NCBI RefSeq assembly: GCF_021596945.1
Contig: NZ_CP063779.1
Location: forward strand, 4,686,001-4,750,000
From: Mongoliitalea daihaiensis
Lineage (GTDB): Bacteria; Bacteroidota; Bacteroidia; Cytophagales; Cyclobacteriaceae
Direction of reading: 5' to 3'
DNA: 64,000 nt
Part shown: positions 34,509 to 43,709 of the stretch, piece by piece
How the letters are laid out: every line of letters begins with the position of its first letter
Position numbering within the stretch: the stretch's first letter is position 1
Program-made: the position numbers and the translations under genes
Notes under the pieces: model-generated
Databases searched by the model: none
Told to the model about the DNA's origin: nothing
Seen by the model: only the letters and a program-made list of their open reading frames with translations

Positions 34509-36392
34509 TTAATACGCTCGAACCACTTTGCCCTCCATATAATTTACAAAAGCACGATTGACCACTCGCATTCCACCTGAGGTTGGAAAATCGCCCGTAA
34601 AATACCAATCACCTAAGTGATCTGGAATACATTTATTTAGGCTTTCTACAGTTTGATACAAGACTTTTACTTCAGCACGAATTTCAGAAGTAGTGATGAT
34701 TTCGGCAACTTTATCAGAAATCTCCTGATCCGTGAATGATTCGTAGATTTCTTTAACAAAATTTTGGTTGGTATTATGTTGTGAAGCACATTTATCATAT
34801 ACCAGCTCCATCAAATCCTCCATATCTCGCTCTTTTAACAAAGCCACAGCTGCTCTGAAAGCAATGAAGTCTTTCATTTTGGACATGTCAATGCCATAGC
34901 AATCTGGATACCTGATCTGCGGTGCAGAAGAAACAATCACAATTCGCTTGGGATTCAACTTATCTAAGGTCGTCAAGATGCTTTTTTCCAAAGTTGTACC
35001 CCTTACAATGGAGTCATCGATTACCACCAAGGTATCAATTCCAGCTCTCACTACTTCATAAGTAGTGTCATACACATTGGCAACCATAGCATCCCGATCG
35101 GAGTCATTGGTGATAAAGGTTCGCAATTTAACATCCTTGCTGACCAATTTCTCTACGCGGGGACGGAAGTTCAGAAGTTCTTCCAAATCTTCCAAATGAG
35201 GTTTTCCATCGAGTAGAATCTCTTTCCGCTTGGCGGCTAGATAATCCTCCAACCCCTCAATCATCCCTAGAAATGCGGTCTCTGCGGTATTGGGGATATA
35301 GGAAAACACTGTATTCTTCAGATCAAAGTCAATCGCTTTCAATACTTGAGGAATCAAAGCCTTACCGAGCAGCTTTCGCTCCCTGTAAATATCTGGGTCA
35401 GTCCCTCTAGAAAAATAGATTCTCTCAAAACTACAGGATTTACGCTCACGTGCAGGCAAAATCTCATGTTCTCCAAAAGAACCATCCTTATTGATTACCA
35501 AAGCATGCCCTGGTTGTATTTCTTTGATTTCGTTGTAAGCTACATTGAATGCGGATTTAATTGCCGGCTTTTCAGAAGCTACCACTACAAATTCATCATC
35601 CGCAAAATAATAGGCTGGACGAATACCCGAAGGATCCCGTACCACAAAACTACTTCCATTTCCGATCAAACCTGCCATCGCATAACCTCCATCAAAATCT
35701 CTGCAAGATCTACGCAGAATCCTGGCTACATCTAATTCGTTTTCGATGACGTGTGTCAGCTGCTCGTTAGAATACTCGTGTTTGTATTTATCAAAAATTC
35801 GTTGATTCTCTTCATCCAAAAAGTGTCCGATTTTTTCCATGACAGTCACGGTGTCTGTCTTTTCTTTTGGGTGCTGCCCAAGTTCGACCAATTTCCCAAA
35901 AAGCTCTTCCACATTGGTCATGTTGAAATTTCCGGCCATCACCAGATTCCTGCTTCTCCAGTTATTCTGTTTTAAGAAAGGATGGCAAGTTTCAATACTG
36001 TTTTCACCGTGGGTCCCGTATCTTAAATGACCCAACCAAACCTCTCCAGTAAAAGCAACATTTTCCTTCATCCACTGGGCATCTAAGACACCTTTTTCTC
36101 CTGCTTGCTTTTTAGCTTTTTTGTATTTCTTTTGAATTTTTTCAAAAATATCGTTTACAGCTTGGGGTTCTATCGATCGGTAACGACTGATATATCTGGT
36201 TCCTGGAGAAGTATTGATTTTGATATTGGCGACGCCTGCCCCATCTTGTCCTCTATTGATTTGCTTTTGCATCAATACATAGAGTTTATTGGGAATAAAC
36301 AGCGGAGAGCCGTATTTATCTAGGTAGTATTGAGGGTCCTTCCTCAACCGAATCATGGCTATACCACACTCATGCTTGATTTGATCACTCAT
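34509..36392 (-). CDS. Amidophosphoribosyltransferase-like protein (long PurF form)
   Basis: 627 residues. The N-terminal glutamine amidotransferase domain would use Cys9 (HECGI) after removal of an 8-residue leader, and shows RGQDGAGV, GHLRYGTHG and GNFNMTN. The C-terminal phosphoribosyltransferase domain has the PRPP loop VVIDDSIVRGTT near residue 454. PurF makes phosphoribosylamine from PRPP and glutamine, the first purine step. This protein is over 100 residues longer than usual PurF, with insertions between the landmarks; many Bacteroidota carry such a long paralogue beside normal PurF. Whether it is the main PurF is open, so I give no symbol. A -7-like TACCTTTG lies upstream at 36421-36428. 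Confidence 0.82.
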   Translation of the reverse strand: MSDQIKHECGIAMIRLRKDPQYYLDKYGSPLFIPNKLYVLMQKQINRGQDGAGVANIKINTSPGTRYISRYRSIEPQAVNDIFEKIQKKYKKAKKQAGEKGVLDAQWMKENVAFTGEVWLGHLRYGTHGENSIETCHPFLKQNNWRSRNLVMAGNFNMTNVEELFGKLVELGQHPKEKTDTVTVMEKIGHFLDEENQRIFDKYKHEYSNEQLTHVIENELDVARILRRSCRDFDGGYAMAGLIGNGSSFVVRDPSGIRPAYYFADDEFVVVASEKPAIKSAFNVAYNEIKEIQPGHALVINKDGSFGEHEILPARERKSCSFERIYFSRGTDPDIYRERKLLGKALIPQVLKAIDFDLKNTVFSYIPNTAETAFLGMIEGLEDYLAAKRKEILLDGKPHLEDLEELLNFRPRVEKLVSKDVKLRTFITNDSDRDAMVANVYDTTYEVVRAGIDTLVVIDDSIVRGTTLEKSILTTLDKLNPKRIVIVSSAPQIRYPDCYGIDMSKMKDFIAFRAAVALLKERDMEDLMELVYDKCASQHNTNQNFVKEIYESFTDQEISDKVAEIITTSEIRAEVKVLYQTVESLNKCIPDHLGDWYFTGDFPTSGGMRVVNRAFVNYMEGKVVRAY

Positions 36393-36420
36393 TGTATTTG
36401 GGCGAAATATCCTGAAGTGG

Positions 36421-36428
36421 CAAAGGTA
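36421..36428 (-). promoter_or_regulatory. -7 element of the purF-like gene (TACCTTTG)
   Basis: TAnnTTTG match on the minus strand, 29 bases before the start. No TTG at the usual distance upstream. Confidence 0.35.
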
Positions 36429-36531
36429 GCTCTTTTTTAGAAGTTTAGAGAACCTTTAAAAAATTGATTTCGCTTTTATTCTGTTAGCAAGCAAAAAACT
36501 TTTGAAATCCAACTCCATAGTACTAACCAAC

Positions 36532-37050
36532 TTATTGAGTCTTTAATACTTTTACATCCAAAAAAGGCAACCATTCCTCTGCATTTCTGCCAGCATAGTC
36601 TGCTAAGTAAAAACTCAAGGTAGGTTTGAATGGCTGTGAACGTAATTTTAACCCTGCCTGCTCAGGAGATTTATCGCCTTTGTATACATTGCAGCGGTTA
36701 CAAGCGGTAATCAAATTTGTCCAATTAGTTTTTCCTCCCTTGGACTTGGGAACAATATGATCTATTGTGAGATTTTTCGAAGATCCACAATATTGGCATT
36801 CATTACTATCACGTTTAAATAAGTTATTCCGATTCAATAGAACGCTCTTGAAAGGGATGTTCTTATACTCGTTTAAGCGGATGACAGCTGGGTATTTAAA
36901 TTCTTGTGTGACTGTCCGAATACTTAAATGTTCGAAATGACTCAATGTAGTTACTTTATCTAAAAAAGAAAGTACAAGCGCTTTTTGCACCGTGACTACA
37001 CCTACGGGACTATGGTCTAAGTTTAACACCAATACTCGTTTTTCCATCAT
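36532..37050 (-). CDS. HNH endonuclease
   Basis: 172 residues. The core is CQYCG (Cys86, Cys89), LTIDHIVPKSKGG with the catalytic His near 97, WTNLITACNRCN with the second Cys pair near 118, and NKxxx-like KGDKSPEQAGL. The zinc-binding Cys pairs frame the beta-beta-alpha-metal fold. A 75-residue N-terminal region (VLVLNLDHSPVGVVTVQKALVLSFLDKV) is typical of a widely conserved chromosomal HNH group in Bacteroidota, not of restriction systems or introns. It follows smpB by 52 bases on the same strand. Substrate unknown. Two adjacent ATG codons are possible starts. Confidence 0.88.
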   Translation of the reverse strand: MMEKRVLVLNLDHSPVGVVTVQKALVLSFLDKVTTLSHFEHLSIRTVTQEFKYPAVIRLNEYKNIPFKSVLLNRNNLFKRDSNECQYCGSSKNLTIDHIVPKSKGGKTNWTNLITACNRCNVYKGDKSPEQAGLKLRSQPFKPTLSFYLADYAGRNAEEWLPFLDVKVLKTQ

Positions 37051-37102
37051 GCACTAATATAAAATCTTTGATTGGAAAAACCTGTTGTTCAGAAGGAATG
37101 TT

Positions 37103-37570
37103 TTAAAACTTCATTCTTTCTAACTCCCGCTTGGTATCTTTAGCTTTGATACTTTCCCGCTTATCATGGATCTTTTTCCCCCTTGCAAGTGCAATCTCTA
37201 CCTTGGCTAAGCCTTGATCATTGATGAAAATCCGAATGGGCACAATGGACAAGCCTTTTTCAGAAAACTTTCCTTCCATTTTTTCCAATTCCTGTTTATT
37301 AAGCAGCAACTTCCGCTCTCTCACCGCATCATGATTATAACTAGCTGCCATGGAATATGGGGCAATGTGCATTTGTTTAATGAACAACTCTCCCCTTCTA
37401 AAATAACAATACGCTTCAGTCAAGGATACTTTCCCCTCTCGGATGGACTTTATCTCTGTCCCCTTCAATTGAATCCCAGCGACATATTTATCAATAAACT
37501 CAAACTCAAAGCTCGCTTTCTTATTCTTGATATTGATGATTTTTTCAAATCTATTTTTCTTTGTTGTCAT
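37103..37570 (-). CDS. smpB: SsrA-binding protein SmpB
   Basis: 155 residues. The oligonucleotide-binding fold has NKKASFEFEFIDKYVAGIQLKGTEIKSIREG, HIAPY and REIKLLL-like RERKLLLNK segments, and the C terminus ends in the basic tail GKKIHDKRESIKAKDTKRELERMKF. SmpB carries tmRNA into stalled ribosomes for rescue. No tmRNA gene is seen in this window. It is followed by the HNH gene in the same direction. The unusual palindrome array lies immediately upstream of its start. Confidence 0.96.
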   Translation of the reverse strand: MTTKKNRFEKIINIKNKKASFEFEFIDKYVAGIQLKGTEIKSIREGKVSLTEAYCYFRRGELFIKQMHIAPYSMAASYNHDAVRERKLLLNKQELEKMEGKFSEKGLSIVPIRIFINDQGLAKVEIALARGKKIHDKRESIKAKDTKRELERMKF

Positions 37571-37595
37571 TGCTTTTGATCAAATTAAATTCCTT

Positions 37596-37801
37596 GGGTT
37601 GAAACCTAGCCCTATTGATTTTTTTATTTCTCGTCACAGGGTTGAACCCCTCTACTTTAGATTTTGTGCTTGGGTTATAACCCAAAACATTTTCTTTTTT
37701 CTATCGATACTCTGAGTTAAAACTCAGACTCTTGTTTTTTGATTCTTCACCATCGGGTTGAAACCTTGGACTAACGATTTCATAGCTGGGTTTAAACCTA
37801 G
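37596..37801. repeat. Array of six short palindromes of the type GGGTTnnAACC
   Basis: Six inverted repeats lie at 37596-37606 (GGGTTGAAACC), 37639-37649 (GGGTTGAACCC), 37670-37685 (TTGGGTTATAACCCAA, perfect), 37711-37728 (TCTGAGTTAAAACTCAGA, perfect), 37755-37765 (GGGTTGAAACC) and 37786-37801 (CTGGGTTTAAACCTAG, one mismatch). Centres are about 43, 34, 42, 41 and 33 bases apart. Spacers are AT-rich and share a loose GATTTT motif, so the whole may be a degenerate tandem repeat. The fourth unit keeps symmetry although both arms have changed, which argues for selection on pairing or dyad binding. No T-tract follows each unit. Confidence 0.75.
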
Positions 37802-37875
37802 ATGACATTTAAATTTCCTAATTTTTTCTCCAAATGAGTGGACAGACATAAGGATAAAGATGAAAATGTGAGTTC

Positions 37876-38030
37876 AGAGTAAACAAGTCTAATCTGTCGC
37901 TCCTGTTCGCCGCAGGAAAGTCTAATCTCTCACTTCTTTTTTGGCCCTTGGCTCTTTTTTCTTACTTCTTGTCTCTGATGTCTTGTATCTAATTTTGTCT
38001 GTTTTCGCTTCTCGACTCTCACTTCTATCA
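37876..38030. repeat. Pyrimidine-rich degenerate short repeat
   Basis: A plus-strand run of related 14-16-base pieces such as tctaatctgtcgctc, tctaatctctcactt, tcttgtctctgatg and ctcgactctcactt. It is low in complexity and ends at the tsaD stop. I see no reading frame. Comparable runs are frequent between genes in this bacterial group. Confidence 0.55.
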
Positions 38031-39032
38031 AATCTTCATCCTCGCTTCAGGCACCACATCCAACCCCACAAACTCTCCTTTCTTATATTTAAAATGTGCT
38101 GCCATAGCAATCATGCCTGCATTATCTGTGCAATATTCAAACTTTGGCACGTAAACATTCCAATGATACTTTTTTGCAAATACATTCAGCTCATTTCTTA
38201 ATCCACTATTAGCCGAGACACCACCTGCTATGGCGATTTCTTTGATTTTATAGCGTACAGCTGCCTTTTTTAGCTTTTGCATCAACATCTTTATCAACGT
38301 GTATTGCACAGATGCACAAATATCGGCTAAATTTTGCTCGATAAAAGCTGGATTATCTTTGACTTGGTCTCTTAGGAAGTATAGGACGGCAGTTTTGATT
38401 CCTGAAAAAGAGAAATTTAATTCAGGCATATCTGATATTGGAAAAGAATACGCTTTGGGATTTCCAACTTTTGCATAGCGATCTATCAAAGGACCTCCAG
38501 GATATGGCAAGCCCAGCAACTTGGCAGTCTTATCAAAGGCCTCTCCTACCGCATCATCTGTAGTTTCTCCGATGACTTCCATCTTTAAGTAATCTTGAAC
38601 GAGTACTAGCTGGGTATGTCCTCCACTAACGGTAAGACAAATAAATGGGAATGTTGGCTTGGGATCCTCAATAAAATGAGCCAAAATATGCGCTTGCATA
38701 TGATTGACTTCAATCAGTGGAATATCCAATGCGAAGGCCATTGCTTTGGCAAAGGAAACACCGACCATCAATGACCCCATTAATCCTGGGCCACGGGTAA
38801 ATGCGACTGCTGATAATTCTTCCTTGGGAATACCAGAAGATTGAATTGCTTCGTGTATAACGGGAATCAAGTGCTGTTGATGGGCTCTTGAAGCAAGTTC
38901 CGGTACTACACCCCCATATTTTTCATGGACAGATTGCGTTGCGATTATATTATTAAGTACTTTGCCATCAGAAATAATTGCGGCAGACGTTTCATCACAG
39001 GATGACTCGATGGCGAGTATATTTATTTTCAT
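38028..39032 (-). CDS. tsaD: tRNA N6-threonylcarbamoyladenosine synthase subunit TsaD
   Basis: 334 residues. ASKHA-fold ATPase with ESSCDETSAAI at the N terminus, HQQHLIPV, the metal-binding HMQAH near 111-115, LTVSGGHTQLV, AFDKTAKLLGLPYPGGP and the C-terminal GGVSANSGLR and CTDNAGMIA. TsaD transfers threonylcarbamoyl to A37 of tRNAs that read ANN codons, with TsaB and TsaE. It is divergent from tamB with only 13 bases between the start codons. Full length and complete. Confidence 0.97.
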   Translation of the reverse strand: MKINILAIESSCDETSAAIISDGKVLNNIIATQSVHEKYGGVVPELASRAHQQHLIPVIHEAIQSSGIPKEELSAVAFTRGPGLMGSLMVGVSFAKAMAFALDIPLIEVNHMQAHILAHFIEDPKPTFPFICLTVSGGHTQLVLVQDYLKMEVIGETTDDAVGEAFDKTAKLLGLPYPGGPLIDRYAKVGNPKAYSFPISDMPELNFSFSGIKTAVLYFLRDQVKDNPAFIEQNLADICASVQYTLIKMLMQKLKKAAVRYKIKEIAIAGGVSANSGLRNELNVFAKKYHWNVYVPKFEYCTDNAGMIAMAAHFKYKKGEFVGLDVVPEARMKI

Positions 39033-39045
39033 TTGAGATTAACCC

Positions 39046-42000
39046 TTGGAAAAGAAGCCGAAAGTTACGGAATTTTTATGGAAAGCCTTGAGGCTACTCA
39101 CAAGGCTAACAGTCTTTCTTGTTTTACTGTTCGTATTATTGGCCGCCTTGCTTCAAGTACCCGCTGTTCAAACACGGATTTCCAAAACCCTTACAAATTA
39201 TTTAAGTGAAAATACAGGCTTCAAAACCAGCATAGACCGTGTGAAAATACGGTGGTGGGATGCCATCAGTTTGGAAGAAGTGCGGATACTGGACCATCAT
39301 GACAGTTTGATGATTGATTTGCGGGAGGTCTATATTGACTTTTCTGTTAAAGGTCTTCTGGACCGAAAAAATCCAGCCGTAGACCAAATCAAAATGCAGG
39401 AAGGCAATGTGCGCCTACTGTTCCACCCTCAAGAGTCCTATCTCAACATCGTAGAATTCGTAGCACGCATCAACGATCTTTTCCCTGGAGCACCCAGAGA
39501 GCCGGGGCAGGAACCAATTCGGTTTAGTATTGATAACATCAATTTTAAACAAACATCTGTTGACATCCTTAATTATGGCGCTTCGCCTGTAAGCTATGGA
39601 TTTGATTACAATAACTTAACCTTCAGAAACCTAACCGCAGATGCTGATGCATTTTACAGTAAGGGACCTGAGATCGGTTTCCAATTAAATTACCTGCGGG
39701 GTTTGGAGGCAAACTCTGGATTGGAATTTCAACAGCTGCGAACAATTTTCACCTATACCCCTACCTATATGGAGTTTGATCACTTGTATCTACGCTCCAA
39801 TCAAACGGAAATTAAAGAATACCTGCTTTTTAGTTACGAATCTCTGGATGATCTATCCAAGTTTACTCAAAAAGTAAAACTTACAGCTCGGTTAGATGAG
39901 AGTATTCTTCACTTACCGGATCTCAAGATCTTCGCACCAACATTGCCAGAGATAGACGACAAAATCACCTTAAGCGGGGAAATCAGTGGCACCATCGAAA
40001 AACTCTTTTCCGAACAATTACTCATTCGTTTTGGTCAACGCAGTGCACTTTTTGGGAAATTTGACATAGATGGACTTCCTAATTTAGACCAGACATTTTT
40101 TAAAATGTCATTGGTAAACTCTGTGCTTAATAGCAGTGATTTAGCACCCTACATCAGCAAAGAGAACCAAAACGAACTGGATAAATTCAAAGACATTCGA
40201 TTTGACACTGATTTCTCAGGGTATCTGGACTTTTTTACAGCAAATGGTAATTTCCGTACAGCCATTGGGACATTAATCGGTAGGTTGAATTACAGGACAA
40301 TCAATAATGAACCAACATATAATGGTAGAATAGAGTTACGGAACTTGGATATGGGTATCCTACTAGAAGATCGGGATCGATTTCAACGTGTAAACCTTAC
40401 TGGTAACATCAAAGGGCGAGGACTTACACTGGCCAGTGCTATTTTGGAAATCGACGCCAACATTAAGAATGCTGGAGTCAATGGTTATACTTATCAAAAC
40501 ATTCAAACAGCAGCCACTTATGGGCGTGACTTATTTAAAGGTAACCTTGAAGTAAATGATCCCAATTTAAAAGCCTCATTTGATGGAATCTTAGACCTTC
40601 GACAACAGAAGGATTCTATACAATTACTTGTAAAAATCGATACTGCATTTTTGAAGGAATTGAATTTCTTGGAAAAGGACTCTTTCTTAAGTGGTGAGAT
40701 CGAAATGGACACCAAAGGCATTACTTTGGATGATATCGAGGGAATTGCTCGCTTCAAAAATATCAATTTAAGTTACGAAGATCGAAACCTTTACATCGAC
40801 AATTTCTTCTTTCAATCTTTATTTACAGAAAATGCCCGCCTAATTTCCCTCAACTCTGACTTATTGGTGGCAAGTATCAATGGTGATTTTAAAGTCGAAC
40901 AACTCATAACAGATGTACAAGATCTAAGCTCGGAGTATTGGGCCATTTTGAGCAATTCTACAGATAAGTTTGTTTTTCGAGAGAAAAAAGAGATTGAACC
41001 CTATAATATCGACATCAACCTCAATTTTATTGACATCAATCCAATCATCAATTTGATTGAGCCTCAAGTATCTATTTCTAAAAACACACTTATCGAAGGA
41101 GCCTTTTATCAAACTCCTGATAACACCATCCTAAACTTCTTTTCAAGCGTAGATACAATCTATTACAAAGAAAACCTTTTCTTCAATAATAATCTCGATT
41201 TCAACACATCCAAATTAGTCAACTCTTCCGATGTATTGGCATCTTTTTATGTGTATTCCAAAACCCAAAAATTACGCTCAGGTTTGACCTTTGATAATTT
41301 GGCCATAGAGGCCCTTTGGGATGAAAACAATGTAGATCTTTCTTACAGCCAAGATCAACTTCAATCAGGTAGTTACATTCGTGTAGAAAACGAAATCACA
41401 ATTTTCCCAGACCACACAGAAATCATCTTTGCTCCATCTGAATTTAAGATCTTGGATAAAATATGGCGGTTTGACAGTGATAACCAGATTTTTTTAACGG
41501 CTGACAATATTTTGATTGATAACTTAAAACTATTCAACCAAAGTCAATTCATTTCCTTGGCTGGACAAATTTCCGCCACCAACCCTGATGCGGTCCTTGG
41601 TTTAGATATCAATCAATTAAATCTGGACTTTTTCAACACCCTCAGTACCAAGGAATTTCAGGGAGTAGCAAACGGACAATTTGCACTCAGTAATTTTTAT
41701 CAATCCTTACTAGTAGTGGGAGAACTTCGGGTGCAAGAACTATTGATCAACAATTTTTTGGTTGGAGACATTTTTGCATCCACTTACAGTTCAGAGACCA
41801 ACATCAACCTAGAAATAGAAAATATCCGTAACGGTCAAAAGGTAGTGGAAGTCAAGGGGTACCTTGGAAGCGACGAACAAAACCTTGGATTGAATGCGCG
41901 ACTGAATAATGCAAACTTATCGGTTTTGGAGCCGTTTTTGTCTGATTATATCACTCAAATTGATGGCACTGTCACAGGAGACTTTAGCATTGAAGGTTCT

Positions 42001-43665
42001 ATCAATTTCCCAGTAATCATAGGTTCAGGCAGAGTCAATGAAGGAAAATTGTTAATAAATTACCTCAATACATACTACACAGTTGATGGAAATCTCCTTT
42101 CGGACTTGAATGATATCAGTTTTCGAGAGCTTACCATTCAAGATGTTAATGGCAATCGAGCCAGAATGCGAGGTGGCATTTCACACGATTACTTCTCAGA
42201 CTTTATCTTAGACATTCGCTCCACTTTAGAAAACTTTCAGGTGCTAAATACCACTGTCCGCGATAATGATCTTTTTTATGGAACGGCCTATGCCTCGGGA
42301 ACATTAGAGATTTTTGGAGCAGCCAATAACTTGGATATCGTAGCGAAAGCGACCTCTCAACCAAATACTAGGATATTCATCCCCTTCGGATCCTCATCCG
42401 TGCAAGCACAAGAAGATTTCATTAACATCATCAATGTACGAGATTCAAGCAATGTGGGATCGACTGAAGAGTCCATTGAAAAGCTGGCAATCAACAATGT
42501 TCGAATGAACTTTGTCTTAGACCTTACACCGGATGCCTATGCCGAAATATCCATTGACCCTCGCACAGGCGAAAGCATACAGGGTAGAGGTCGTGGAGTA
42601 CTTACGTTGAACATTGATACGCAGGGAAATTTTTCGATGAACGGAAACTATGAAATCACAGAAGCGAAGTACAATTTTTCTTTATACAACATCATCAACA
42701 AAGAGTTTGTCGTGCAACCTGGTGGAAGAATATCTTGGTTTGGAGATCCATTTGAAGGAAATATGGACATCAAAGCCTATTACCAAGAATCGGTATCTTT
42801 ACAAAATCTCCAAAATAACCCCAATGCTACCATTGATGATCCTCAAATGCGCAGAAGATGGCCTCTTCGAGTGCTGATGGATCTGCAAGGAAATCTACTT
42901 TCCCCAGCCATCACTTTCAATTTTGATTTCTCGCAATTCCCTTCGGAAGGAAACCTTCAGACCTACATTTCAGCGTTTCAAAACAGAATTGCCAACGATG
43001 AACAAGAAAAAAACAGACAAGTATTTTCCGTCATCATGATGCGGTCACTTTCTCCCGAAGGACAATTTTCGGGAGTATCGAACATTGCTACCTCTAACCT
43101 CAGCCAACTACTTTCTTCTCAATTGAATTCATTCATAGCGCAAGTAGATCAAAACCTAGAGGTAGATATTGACTTGGCTAATTTAGATCAAAGCGCACTT
43201 GAAACGTTTCAATTGCGGGTAGCTTATACATTTTTGGATGGACGCTTGCGGGTGACAAGGGACGGGGGATTTACAGATTTGCAGGGAAATGCTGATCTTA
43301 ACAGTATCGCGGGAGATTGGCAAGCAGAATATCTGTTGACAGAGGATGGTCGCTACCGTATGCGTATCTATAACCGAAATAACTTCAATACCTTTACATC
43401 TCTTTCTTTGGCCAGAAATGTCGCAACGTATGGGGTTTCGATTTCACAGAACTTATCATTCGACTCCTTTTCAGAATTCATTCAAAGAATCAAAACACGA
43501 AGAAAGCCCTTGGATTTAAAAAATGATTCCGATGATTTTCTCAGGGAAGAGTATGGAGATCAATGGCAAGAAATACCCCTTGAGAATCTGGAAGAAAACT
43601 TCCAAAAGTCTCAAAAAAATAATCCATCCGTCCCGGTATTCCTTCGAAAAGAAGAGGATCGTTAA
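39046..43665 (+). CDS. TamB-like translocation and assembly module protein
   Basis: 1539 residues. One N-terminal membrane helix (about 16-36) is followed by a very long beta-rich repetitive region and the C-terminal DUF490 domain (GRGVLTLNIDTQGNFSMNGNYEITEAKYNFSLYNIINKEF... up to LRVAYTFLDGRLRVTRDGGF). TamB/AsmA-type proteins span the periplasm as hydrophobic grooves and help move lipids or outer-membrane proteins. The start is a TTG at 39046, since an in-frame TAA lies just 5 bases upstream and no ATG precedes the membrane helix. It is divergent from tsaD, whose start is 14 bases away. The photolyase gene follows by 44 bases. Confidence 0.92.
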   Translation: MEKKPKVTEFLWKALRLLTRLTVFLVLLFVLLAALLQVPAVQTRISKTLTNYLSENTGFKTSIDRVKIRWWDAISLEEVRILDHHDSLMIDLREVYIDFSVKGLLDRKNPAVDQIKMQEGNVRLLFHPQESYLNIVEFVARINDLFPGAPREPGQEPIRFSIDNINFKQTSVDILNYGASPVSYGFDYNNLTFRNLTADADAFYSKGPEIGFQLNYLRGLEANSGLEFQQLRTIFTYTPTYMEFDHLYLRSNQTEIKEYLLFSYESLDDLSKFTQKVKLTARLDESILHLPDLKIFAPTLPEIDDKITLSGEISGTIEKLFSEQLLIRFGQRSALFGKFDIDGLPNLDQTFFKMSLVNSVLNSSDLAPYISKENQNELDKFKDIRFDTDFSGYLDFFTANGNFRTAIGTLIGRLNYRTINNEPTYNGRIELRNLDMGILLEDRDRFQRVNLTGNIKGRGLTLASAILEIDANIKNAGVNGYTYQNIQTAATYGRDLFKGNLEVNDPNLKASFDGILDLRQQKDSIQLLVKIDTAFLKELNFLEKDSFLSGEIEMDTKGITLDDIEGIARFKNINLSYEDRNLYIDNFFFQSLFTENARLISLNSDLLVASINGDFKVEQLITDVQDLSSEYWAILSNSTDKFVFREKKEIEPYNIDINLNFIDINPIINLIEPQVSISKNTLIEGAFYQTPDNTILNFFSSVDTIYYKENLFFNNNLDFNTSKLVNSSDVLASFYVYSKTQKLRSGLTFDNLAIEALWDENNVDLSYSQDQLQSGSYIRVENEITIFPDHTEIIFAPSEFKILDKIWRFDSDNQIFLTADNILIDNLKLFNQSQFISLAGQISATNPDAVLGLDINQLNLDFFNTLSTKEFQGVANGQFALSNFYQSLLVVGELRVQELLINNFLVGDIFASTYSSETNINLEIENIRNGQKVVEVKGYLGSDEQNLGLNARLNNANLSVLEPFLSDYITQIDGTVTGDFSIEGSINFPVIIGSGRVNEGKLLINYLNTYYTVDGNLLSDLNDISFRELTIQDVNGNRARMRGGISHDYFSDFILDIRSTLENFQVLNTTVRDNDLFYGTAYASGTLEIFGAANNLDIVAKATSQPNTRIFIPFGSSSVQAQEDFINIINVRDSSNVGSTEESIEKLAINNVRMNFVLDLTPDAYAEISIDPRTGESIQGRGRGVLTLNIDTQGNFSMNGNYEITEAKYNFSLYNIINKEFVVQPGGRISWFGDPFEGNMDIKAYYQESVSLQNLQNNPNATIDDPQMRRRWPLRVLMDLQGNLLSPAITFNFDFSQFPSEGNLQTYISAFQNRIANDEQEKNRQVFSVIMMRSLSPEGQFSGVSNIATSNLSQLLSSQLNSFIAQVDQNLEVDIDLANLDQSALETFQLRVAYTFLDGRLRVTRDGGFTDLQGNADLNSIAGDWQAEYLLTEDGRYRMRIYNRNNFNTFTSLSLARNVATYGVSISQNLSFDSFSEFIQRIKTRRKPLDLKNDSDDFLREEYGDQWQEIPLENLEENFQKSQKNNPSVPVFLRKEEDR

Positions 43666-43709
43666 AACATTTTTGAAGCCTATCCTATTCTATATAAAAA
43701 ATAGACCAC

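Noticed and set aside
36532-37050. HNH gene as part of a restriction or mobile system
   Set aside because: It belongs to a chromosomal HNH group with a conserved N-terminal part and sits by smpB; no methylase or intron.
37596-37801. CRISPR array
   Set aside because: Repeats are short, not identical, palindromic, spacers are related and AT-rich, and no cas gene is near.
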